NCBI GenBank assembly: GCA_002427615.1
Contig: DIFH01000124.1
Span: forward strand, 308-24,039
Reading direction: 5' to 3'
DNA from: Paludibacter sp. UBA5753
GTDB taxonomy: Bacteria; Bacteroidota; Bacteroidia; Bacteroidales; Paludibacteraceae
Length of the DNA: 23,732 nt
A program made the position numbers and the translations under genes. Of the stretch, positions 15,464-22,158 are shown one piece after another; the stretch's first letter is position 1; every line of letters begins with the position of its first letter. The notes under the pieces are model-generated. The model had not been told where the DNA came from. It was given only the letters and a program-made list of their open reading frames with translations, and did no database searches.

Positions 15464-16756
15464 ATGTCACACAAATTCGAAACTTTACAAGTGCATGCAG
15501 GCCAAGTTGTGGACGGAACTACCAAAGCACGTGCGGTTCCTATTTACCAAACCAGTTCTTACGTTTTCGACGATGCAGCCGATGGGGCTGATCTTTTTGC
15601 CCTGCGAAAATTCGGGAATATCTACACCCGGCTGCAAAACCCTACTACCGACGTATTCGAAAAACGAATCGCCGCGCTCGAAGGCGGTGTTACGGCATTA
15701 GCCACTTCGTCGGGACAGTCGGCTCAGTTTCTGGCGCTGAATAATATCGTGCAGGCAGGCGACAACTTTGTATCTACCTCACATCTTTACGGAGGTACTT
15801 ACAATCAGTTTAAAAATCAGTTTAAACGCCTTGGTGTCGACGTTCGCTTCACCGAAAACGATGAACCGGCAACCTTCGAAAAACTGATCGACGATAATAC
15901 CAAAGCCCTTTACCTTGAAACCATTGGTAATCCCGACCTGAACATTCCCGACTTTGAAGCTATCGCAGCCATTGCCGACAAACACGGCATTCCACTGATT
16001 GTGGACAACACTTTCGGAGCAGGCGGCGCCATTTTCCGTCCGATAGAGCACGGCGCAACCATTGTGGTTGAATCGGCCACCAAATGGATTGGCGGTCATG
16101 GCACTTCGCTCGGAGGGGTGATTGTGGACAGCGGTAAATTCAACTGGGGCAATGGAAAATTCCCTGCTTTCACCGAACCTTCCGACAGCTACCATGGCCT
16201 TGTATTCTGGGATGTATTTGGCGCCGACGGTCCGTTTGGCAATATCGCCTTTAATATCCGTGCGCGGGTGGAAGGACTCCGCGACTGGGGAAATGCGATA
16301 AGTCCATTCAACTCTTTTCTGCTGATTCAGGGCATCGAAACGCTTTCGTTGCGCGTAGAACGTCATACACAAAATGCACTGGCCATTGCCGAATGGCTCG
16401 AAACAAATCCGGCTGTGGAATACGTGAACTACCCTGGATTGAAAAGCAGTAAATATCACGCGTTAGCTCAGAAATATCTGACACGCGGATTTGGCGGTGT
16501 GCTTTCGTTCAAACTGAAAGGAAGCGCCGAAAAAGCAGACAAGTTTATCAACAGTCTCAAACTTATTAGCCACTTAGCCAATGTGGGCGATACCAAAACG
16601 CTGATTATTCACCCGGCCACTACCACACACGAACAGCTTTCGCCCGAAGACAAAATCACTGCGGGGGTTTTCCCTGGCCTGTTGCGCCTTTCGGTAGGTG
16701 TCGAGCATATCGACGACATCAAAGCCGACCTCGAAAAAGCTTTCGAAGCGATATAA
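15464..16756 (+). CDS. metY: O-acetylhomoserine sulfhydrylase
   Basis: This 430-residue fold-type I PLP enzyme of the Cys/Met metabolism family makes homocysteine from O-acetylhomoserine and sulfide. The PLP lysine is K207 in VVESATKWIGGHGTS. KFETLQVHAGQ at the N-terminus, YTRLQNPTTDVFEKRIAALEGG, TSSGQSAQFLAL and RLSVGVEHIDD near the C-terminus are all typical of MetY rather than of the shorter MetB/MetC enzymes. The ATG at 15464 is chosen because homologues begin right before the KFET stretch; a TTG 15 bases upstream lies in a G-rich hairpin and is unlikely. It completes a cysK - OsmC - metY group that draws on the same sulfide pool. Confidence 0.94.
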   Translation: MSHKFETLQVHAGQVVDGTTKARAVPIYQTSSYVFDDAADGADLFALRKFGNIYTRLQNPTTDVFEKRIAALEGGVTALATSSGQSAQFLALNNIVQAGDNFVSTSHLYGGTYNQFKNQFKRLGVDVRFTENDEPATFEKLIDDNTKALYLETIGNPDLNIPDFEAIAAIADKHGIPLIVDNTFGAGGAIFRPIEHGATIVVESATKWIGGHGTSLGGVIVDSGKFNWGNGKFPAFTEPSDSYHGLVFWDVFGADGPFGNIAFNIRARVEGLRDWGNAISPFNSFLLIQGIETLSLRVERHTQNALAIAEWLETNPAVEYVNYPGLKSSKYHALAQKYLTRGFGGVLSFKLKGSAEKADKFINSLKLISHLANVGDTKTLIIHPATTTHEQLSPEDKITAGVFPGLLRLSVGVEHIDDIKADLEKAFEAI

Positions 16757-16765
16757 TAAAAGCCC

Positions 16766-16801
16766 ATCCCTAAATTCCCCCGTTGAGGGGGATTTAGGGA
16801 T
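16766..16801 (+). terminator. GC-rich hairpin after metY
   Basis: ATCCCTAAATTCCCCC (16766-16781) pairs with GGGGGATTTAGGGAT (16787-16801), with a single bulged T and a five-base loop. It begins 9 bases after metY and is followed by ATTTTGG. It is a probable terminator, and its form is like a common dispersed repeat in this phylum. Confidence 0.65.
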
Positions 16802-16914
16802 ATTTTGGGATAAGTCCTTTATTTACATTCTATTTGGCTAAAGCCTGATTGAATGAATGTTTCATATAAGATGTTAAAATAAGAAAAAATACGGTTACCG
16901 ACAAGTATATTTCA

Positions 16915-16922
16915 TACTTTTG
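16915..16922 (+). promoter_or_regulatory. Bacteroidota -7 box for the metal-resistance genes
   Basis: TACTTTTG matches TAnnTTTG and lies 15 bases before the ATG at 16938. The -33 element is not clear. The close spacing implies a very short leader. Confidence 0.5.
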
Positions 16923-16937
16923 TTGTTATATAATCAG

Positions 16938-17357
16938 ATGAAAAAGATATTCTCCATATTATTTGCAGCAATGATTCTCCTTTCGGGAATGCATTTGAGC
17001 ATTGCAACGCACTATTGCGGTGGAGAAATTTCGCAGGTAATGCTTTCGTTTTCACACGAAAACGCCAGTTGTGGTATGTGTGGAGAAAAAGAAACTACGA
17101 CAATTGAGAAAAACGTTAGCAATGAAGCTTGCTGCAAGGACGAAATGTCATTTTATGTAGTTGATAGCAATTATAACCCATCTACTTTACAAATCAATTA
17201 CAATGCAAACCAACTATTGCATGTTTTTGATATTCCCAAAACAATTGGAATTCAATCAACTCATACGAATTCTACTTCAAACACAAATGTCCAGCCACCC
17301 GGCAACTATATTGCCAGCGCTGTACACCTCCCTGATATTTGTGTATTCCGCATTTGA
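16938..17357 (+). CDS. HYC_CC_PP family protein
   Basis: This 139-residue protein has an N-terminal hydrophobic segment (residues 4-23) that looks like a signal peptide or anchor. It shows the three short motifs that name the HYC_CC_PP family of Bacteroidota: HYC at 25-27 (in THYCGGE), CC at 65-66, and PP at 120-121. A further pair C45 and C48 in SCGMCGE makes five to six cysteines in all, plus several Met and His. Family members often lie beside heavy-metal efflux genes, as here, so a role in periplasmic metal binding is inferred; no activity is known to me. The ATG at 16938 is preferred to an upstream TTG at 16920, which overlaps the -7 box. Confidence 0.82.
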   Translation: MKKIFSILFAAMILLSGMHLSIATHYCGGEISQVMLSFSHENASCGMCGEKETTTIEKNVSNEACCKDEMSFYVVDSNYNPSTLQINYNANQLLHVFDIPKTIGIQSTHTNSTSNTNVQPPGNYIASAVHLPDICVFRI

Positions 17358-17368
17358 TTTTGTTTTCA

Positions 17369-17430
17369 CACTTTGAAATTTAAGAGAAATCTCAAAGTGA
17401 TACGTTTGGGTATTTCTATTAAGAGATACC
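17369..17430 (+). terminator. Two adjacent hairpins after the HYC_CC_PP gene
   Basis: CACTTTGA (17369-17376) pairs with TCAAAGTG (17392-17399), and 9 bases later GGTATTTCT (17409-17417) pairs with AGAGATACC (17422-17430) with one T-G wobble. No long T-run follows. They probably slow or end transcription before the HMA gene, or mark processing in the mRNA. Confidence 0.45.
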
Positions 17431-17515
17431 TTCAATTCTCGTATTAATATTTCAAGAAATTTTTACCAAAAAATCAAATCATGTTTTTTGAGCATGGTTT
17501 TTAAAATCAGAAATA

Positions 17516-17839
17516 ATGAAAACTCTAAAATTCTTCATAGCCATTGTGGCTCTTACTATCTCAACAGCAGCATTTGCAGCTAACAAAACAGAAGTCATTA
17601 AAGTATCAGGCAATTGCGAATTGTGTAAAACCCGTATTGAAAAGGCAGCAAAAGTAGCAGGCGTTGTTAAAGCCGACTGGAGTGAAAAAACAAAAGTACT
17701 TACCCTTGTTTATGACCCATCAAAAGTAAAAAGTGACGATGTGCAAAAGAAAATTGCCGCCGTCGGCCATGATACACCAAAGTACAAAGCCGATACCAAA
17801 ACATACAATGCTTTGCCAGGCTGTTGTAAATACAGATAA
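17516..17839 (+). CDS. Secreted heavy-metal-associated (HMA) domain protein
   Basis: This 107-residue protein has a Sec signal peptide ending at AAFA (about residue 21), then one HMA ferredoxin-like domain with a metal site SGNCELCKTRIEKAAK (C34, C37). The C-terminus has a second cysteine pair, C103 and C104, in LPGCCKYR. The CxxC spacing fits Cu(I) or Ag(I) binding by soft thiolates, and export to the periplasm suggests capture or delivery of metal there. It lies 123 bases before the CusA-like pump and after the HYC_CC_PP gene, so it is likely part of the same resistance unit. No ATPase is attached, so it is a stand-alone carrier rather than a pump fragment. Confidence 0.88.
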   Translation: MKTLKFFIAIVALTISTAAFAANKTEVIKVSGNCELCKTRIEKAAKVAGVVKADWSEKTKVLTLVYDPSKVKSDDVQKKIAAVGHDTPKYKADTKTYNALPGCCKYR

Positions 17840-17840
17840 T

Positions 17841-17960
17841 AATGTGTCAATAGGCTAATGTGTCAATCAATTAATTTGGCACATTAGCCTAAGTAATTAA
17901 ATAAGTATGCCTCTGTCCTTCATTGGCACATTAGCCTATTAATCACTTAGCACATTCATT
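17841..17960. repeat. Octamer repeats in opposite orientations with hairpin
   Basis: AATGTGTC, AATAGGCT, AATGTGTC, AATCAATT and AATTTGGC (17841-17880) are in register on +; further right, the minus strand reads AATGTGCT and AATAGGCT, AATGTGCC. AGGCTAATGTGTCAA (17852-17866) pairs with TTGGCACATTAGCCT (17876-17890) with one T-G wobble around a 9-base loop, and a second copy of the right arm lies at 17922-17940. The unit is the one of the array at 11411-11642. It fills the gap between the HMA and CusA-like genes. Confidence 0.85.
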
Positions 17961-17962
17961 TT

Positions 17963-20900
17963 ATGTTTAATAAACTTGTTCACTATTTTTTATATCACAG
18001 GCTGATAACATTTATTTTCCTGACTACCGTTCTGGTTTTGGGAATTTCGTTTGCGCCATTCAACTGGAATACGGGTCTGATACCCCGCGATCCGGTACCC
18101 GTTGATGCCATCCCTGATATTGGCGACAATCAGCAAATTGTATCCACCGAATGGATGGGGCGTTCACCCAAAGATATTCAGGATCAGATTAGTTATCCGC
18201 TTACATCGGCTTTACTGGGTATTCCTGGAGTGAAAACGATTCGAAGTACATCGATGTTTGGCATGTCGTTTATCTATATTATTTTCAAAGATAATGTGGA
18301 GTTTTACTGGAGTCGTTCGCGCATATTGGAGAAACTCAACTCATTACCCGCCGGTACGCTGCCACAGGGCGTTCAACCTGCTTTAGGACCCGATGCTACG
18401 GCGCTCGGGCAAATTTTCTGGTACACCCTCGAAGGGCGTAACCCGAAGACAGGCAAACCCAATGGAGGTTGGAATCCGCAGGAATTACGGACTATTCAGG
18501 ATTTTCAGGTTAAATATAGCCTGTCGGCGGCCGAAGGTGTTTCGGAAGTGGCTTCGGTAGGCGGATTTATCAAAGAGTATCAGGTGGATGTTAACCCCGA
18601 AGCGTTAAAAGCTTTTGGCGTTTCGGTGATGGACGTGATGAATGCCGTGAGAAAGAGCAATCTTGATATTGGCGCCGAAACAATTGAATTAAACAATGTA
18701 GAATATATTATCAGGGGATTAGGCTATGTAAAAAGTCTGGAAGACCTTGAAAATTCAGTTGTTTCTGTCAGAAACAATGTGCCTGTACGCATAAAAGACG
18801 TGGCGATGACTTCTTTCGGTCCAGCTACGCGACGCGGCGGCTTGGATAAAGCCGGAAGCGAAGCTGTGGGTGCAGTAGTTGTGGCGCGTTACGGTTCAAA
18901 TCCTATGGAGGTAATCAACAATGTAAAGACTAAGATAAAGGAAATTGAAGCCGGATTACCTCAGAAAACGTTACCCGATGGTTCTATTTCGAAAGTAACA
19001 ATCGTACCCTTTTACGACCGAACTGGATTGATTAAGGAAACTATCGGAACGCTTGAATCGGCATTGACCCACGAAATTCTCATCAGCATTATTGTAATTA
19101 TAGTATTGGTGCTGAACCTGAGATCCTCGATCATTGTTGCGGGATTATTGCCTTTAGGCGTGCTCATGACTTTCATTCTGATGCGTTTTTTTGGAGTAGA
19201 TGCTAATATTGTTGCTCTGTCGGGCATAGCCATTGCCATTGGCGTGATGGTAGATATCGGCATTGTGGATGTGGAGAATATTCTGCGACATTTGGAAATG
19301 CCCGAAAACAAGGGCGTAAGGGGCAAAGACTTGATGAAAGTGATATACGATGCTACCACCGAAGTGCGCGCGGCAGTAGTAACATCCATTGCCACCACCA
19401 TTGTGAGTTTTCTGCCTGTATTTGCCATGGAAGCCGCCGAAGGGAAAATGTTTCATCCACTGGCATTTACCAAATCATTTGCTCTTATCTCCGCTTTTGT
19501 TTTAGGTATTGTTGTTTTACCAACATTGGTGCATATTCTTTTCGATATACGGATTGACACAAAAAAGATCAGAAGAATTTTGAACGGAGTATTGATACTG
19601 GCAGGCATTTGTATCGTTGCTATCTGGCAAGTAATACCGGCATTGGCATTGGTAGTTGTTGGGGTAAATAATTTATTGGATTATAAATGGTCTGACAAAC
19701 GGAAAGAATATCCGAATTATATCAATATTGCCATAACTGTGCTTGTTGCGCTTTATTATTTAACTGTTGAATGGTTACCTCTGGGAGCACACAATGGCAC
19801 CATCGTTAATTTTTTGTTTGTTGCAGGTATTGTAACCGTAATATTGGCAGCGCTGATGAGTATGGTTCATTTTTATGAACCGATACTTCGTTGGGCGTTG
19901 CTGAATAAGTGGAAGTTTCTGCTACTACCGGCATTTACTTTAGTGCTCGGCTGGGTAATATGGCAGGGATTTGATAAAACATTTGGTTTGGTTGCACAAG
20001 GATTTGATAAAATTGGTTGGCATGCTCCGTCCAAAACATTTCCGGGCATTGGCAAGGAATTTATGCCCTCGCTGAATGAAGGTTCATTTCTTTTAATGCC
20101 TACGAGCATGCCTCATTCGAGCATCGAAAAAAATCTGCAATATATTGAAACGCTTGATAAACGCTTATCGGCTATTCCCGAAGTAGAGATGGCTGTGGGC
20201 AAGTGGGGACGCGTAAATTCATCGTTAGACCCGGCGCCTGTTCAAATGTTTGAAAATACAATCAATTATCGTTCGGAATATGTATTGGACGAAAACGGGC
20301 ACAGGATGCGTTTTAAAACAAACAGCGATGGAGCATATTTATTGAAGAATGCCACAACTTACCAACCCGAAAAAGATGCTTTTCGAATCATTCCTGTCGA
20401 TAGTTTGATGGCATCTGACAATGGTGAGTATTTTCGCCAGTGGCGACCGCAAATAAAGAAACCCAACGATATATGGAACGAAATAGTGAAAGTTACCAAT
20501 ATTCCCGGATTAACTTCAGCGCCGAAGTTACAACCTATCGAGACCCGCATAGTAATGCTTTCGACCGGAATGCGCGCGCCCATGGGATTGAAAGTGTATG
20601 GGCCGGATTTGGAAACGATTGAACAGGCGGGTATGCAGTTTGAAAAAGCATTGAAAGATGTTCATTCGGTAAAAGCCTCATCGGTATTTTACGACCGCGC
20701 TGTGGGAGCGCCTTATCTGGAAATAAAACTGAATCGTGAGAATATGGCGCGTTACGGCATGACGGTGAGCGATGTACAGGAAATATTGCAGGTGGCAATG
20801 GGTGGCATGCCGTTAAGTACTTCGGTAGAAGGTCGCGAACGATTCCCAATGCGTGTGCGCTATGCCAGAGAGTTACGTGACAATCCCGAAGATATTAAAC

Positions 20901-21751
20901 GGATATTGATCCCTGCCATGAATGGAAGTCAGATACCGTTAAGCGAAATTGCCGACATTGATTATACGCGAGGCGCGCAAATGATACGAAGTGAAAATAC
21001 ATTTTTAGTGGGTTACGTAATATTTGACAAAGTTGAAGGCAAAGCCGAAGTTGATGTTGTAAATGAAGCTTCGGAAGTATTACAAAAAAAAATGGATTCA
21101 GGCGAATTGAAAATGCCGCAAGGTGTAACCTATAAATTTGCAGGGAATTACGAAAACGAAATCCGAGCTACCGAAAGGTTATCCATCGTTATTCCTATCA
21201 GTTTGATTCTGATTTTATTGCTATTGTATTTTCAGTTTAAAACCATTACAGCCTCATTTATTCATTTTTCAGGCGTTTTTGTGGCTTTTGCAGGTGGGTT
21301 TATTATGCTTTGGCTGTACGGTCAGGATTGGTTTCTTAACTTTTCGGTGGCAGATGTCAATCTGCGGGATCTTTTCCAAATGCACCCTATCAATTTAAGT
21401 GTTGCCGTTTGGGTTGGGTTTATCGCGTTATTTGGGATTGCTACCAACGATGGAGTGATTATGGGAACTTATATTCATCAGGTTTTCGAAGACAGACATC
21501 CTTCAACGGTAGATGGAGTGCGCGAAGCAGTGATTGCAGCAGGTAAAAGGCGCGTTCGGCCCGCCATGATGACTACCGCTGTGGCGGTAATCGCTTTGTT
21601 GCCGGTACTCACATCAACCGGCAAAGGAGCGGAAATAATGGCGCCTATGTCGATTCCAACCTTCGGAGGTATGATTATACAGGTGATGACCATTTTTGTA
21701 GTTCCGCTTTTTCAAGCTATGTGGCGTGAACATGCGGTGAAAAAAGCCTGA
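17963..21751 (+). CDS. cusA: CusA-like RND heavy-metal efflux pump (Cu/Ag)
   Basis: This 1262-residue inner-membrane protein is an HME-type RND permease that would export Cu(I)/Ag(I) using proton force. Markers: PVDAIPDIGDNQQIV and WMGRSPKDIQDQISYPLT at the N-terminus, D431 in IGVMVDIGIVDVEN (the place of E. coli CusA D405), and Met residues M712, M762 and M865 where the CusA methionine triad lies (M573, M623, M672), which favours Cu/Ag over Zn/Co. It is about 215 residues longer than E. coli CusA: about 113 extra between D431 and M712, largely hydrophobic, and about 54 extra between M762 and M865. At positions of the proton-relay E939 and K984 it has N1162 (D1163 next) and A1201. Start at 17963 gives the standard MFNKLVHYFLYHRL N-terminus. 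Confidence 0.92.
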   Translation: MFNKLVHYFLYHRLITFIFLTTVLVLGISFAPFNWNTGLIPRDPVPVDAIPDIGDNQQIVSTEWMGRSPKDIQDQISYPLTSALLGIPGVKTIRSTSMFGMSFIYIIFKDNVEFYWSRSRILEKLNSLPAGTLPQGVQPALGPDATALGQIFWYTLEGRNPKTGKPNGGWNPQELRTIQDFQVKYSLSAAEGVSEVASVGGFIKEYQVDVNPEALKAFGVSVMDVMNAVRKSNLDIGAETIELNNVEYIIRGLGYVKSLEDLENSVVSVRNNVPVRIKDVAMTSFGPATRRGGLDKAGSEAVGAVVVARYGSNPMEVINNVKTKIKEIEAGLPQKTLPDGSISKVTIVPFYDRTGLIKETIGTLESALTHEILISIIVIIVLVLNLRSSIIVAGLLPLGVLMTFILMRFFGVDANIVALSGIAIAIGVMVDIGIVDVENILRHLEMPENKGVRGKDLMKVIYDATTEVRAAVVTSIATTIVSFLPVFAMEAAEGKMFHPLAFTKSFALISAFVLGIVVLPTLVHILFDIRIDTKKIRRILNGVLILAGICIVAIWQVIPALALVVVGVNNLLDYKWSDKRKEYPNYINIAITVLVALYYLTVEWLPLGAHNGTIVNFLFVAGIVTVILAALMSMVHFYEPILRWALLNKWKFLLLPAFTLVLGWVIWQGFDKTFGLVAQGFDKIGWHAPSKTFPGIGKEFMPSLNEGSFLLMPTSMPHSSIEKNLQYIETLDKRLSAIPEVEMAVGKWGRVNSSLDPAPVQMFENTINYRSEYVLDENGHRMRFKTNSDGAYLLKNATTYQPEKDAFRIIPVDSLMASDNGEYFRQWRPQIKKPNDIWNEIVKVTNIPGLTSAPKLQPIETRIVMLSTGMRAPMGLKVYGPDLETIEQAGMQFEKALKDVHSVKASSVFYDRAVGAPYLEIKLNRENMARYGMTVSDVQEILQVAMGGMPLSTSVEGRERFPMRVRYARELRDNPEDIKRILIPAMNGSQIPLSEIADIDYTRGAQMIRSENTFLVGYVIFDKVEGKAEVDVVNEASEVLQKKMDSGELKMPQGVTYKFAGNYENEIRATERLSIVIPISLILILLLLYFQFKTITASFIHFSGVFVAFAGGFIMLWLYGQDWFLNFSVADVNLRDLFQMHPINLSVAVWVGFIALFGIATNDGVIMGTYIHQVFEDRHPSTVDGVREAVIAAGKRRVRPAMMTTAVAVIALLPVLTSTGKGAEIMAPMSIPTFGGMIIQVMTIFVVPLFQAMWREHAVKKA

Positions 21752-21776
21752 AAGGTGGGATGTGAAAAATAACAAT

Positions 21777-21793
21777 ATGTTTTTCTAAAACAT
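21777..21793 (+). terminator. Small hairpin after cusA
   Basis: ATGTTTT (21777-21783) pairs perfectly with AAAACAT (21787-21793) around a TCT loop, 25 bases after the cusA stop. It is A/T-rich and has no T-run after it, so termination is only possible. Confidence 0.35.
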
Positions 21794-21801
21794 CGTACTG
21801 A

Positions 21802-21955
21802 TTTAGATGTCAGGGCTACGTCCCTTTTATAACATTTGGTTCTATTTTACTACAAAGCTATCACAACTACGTTGCTAAAATAGGGGCGTAGCCCTCAAAT
21901 CTTGGTAATACAAACGGTAAATATAAAAACAAGGGGCGTAGCCCTGACATCTAAA
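21802..21955. repeat. Inverted-repeat element 1 between cusA and the TolC-like gene
   Basis: A 25-base arm at 21802-21826 is matched by its reverse complement at 21931-21955 with one difference; the arms carry GATGTCAGGGCTACG. A third partial copy, AGGGGCGTAGCCCT, lies at 21882-21895 in the orientation of the right arm. There is no open frame inside the 154-base element. It looks like a non-coding dispersed repeat or miniature element. Confidence 0.75.
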
Positions 21956-22017
21956 AATAAAACGAAGATTTTTTTACAAATACCAGATATTTGACACCTC
22001 ACCTGAAAGACTTTAAT

Positions 22018-22146
22018 GTAAATAACCGCGGGTGAAGCCCGTGGAAGAAACTATAAAAATTAGCCCTGAAGGGGCTGAATATCACATAATTAAGTTGTTC
22101 AACCCTTCCAAGGTTGGTTTTTTAGGGTTTACCCACGGTTATTCAC
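22018..22146. repeat. Composite inverted-repeat element 2 before the TolC-like gene
   Basis: Ends at 22018-22040 and 22125-22146 are imperfect inverted copies (three mismatches over 19 bases, then a one-base gap) sharing AATAACCG and GGGT. Inside are three more palindromes: GCGGGTGAAGCCCGT at the left end, AGCCCTGAAGGGGCT (22062-22076) and CAACCCTTCCAAGGTTG (22100-22116). The whole 129 bases could fold into a clover-like structure. It ends 12 bases before the TolC-like start codon. Confidence 0.75.
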
Positions 22147-22158
22147 ATTTATAATTAA

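Larger units (their letters stand above)
21752..22158. other. 407-base gap between cusA and the TolC-like gene
   Basis: Apart from the hairpin at 21777 and the two repeat elements described at 21802-21955 and 22018-22146, no gene or TAnnTTTG promoter was recognised. The repeats may separate two transcripts or may be tolerated inside an operon. Confidence 0.6.

Noticed and set aside
15779..16459. 226-codon open frame on - inside metY
   Set aside because: It lies wholly antisense to a well-supported PLP enzyme and its translation has no motif; its length follows from the codon bias of metY.
19012..19428. 138-codon open frame on - inside cusA
   Set aside because: It is antisense to conserved membrane helices of the pump and shows no family feature.
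21752..22158. Insertion sequence or degraded transposase
   Set aside because: Inverted repeats are present but no open frame or transposase fragment was seen in between; non-autonomous elements are the most that can be claimed.
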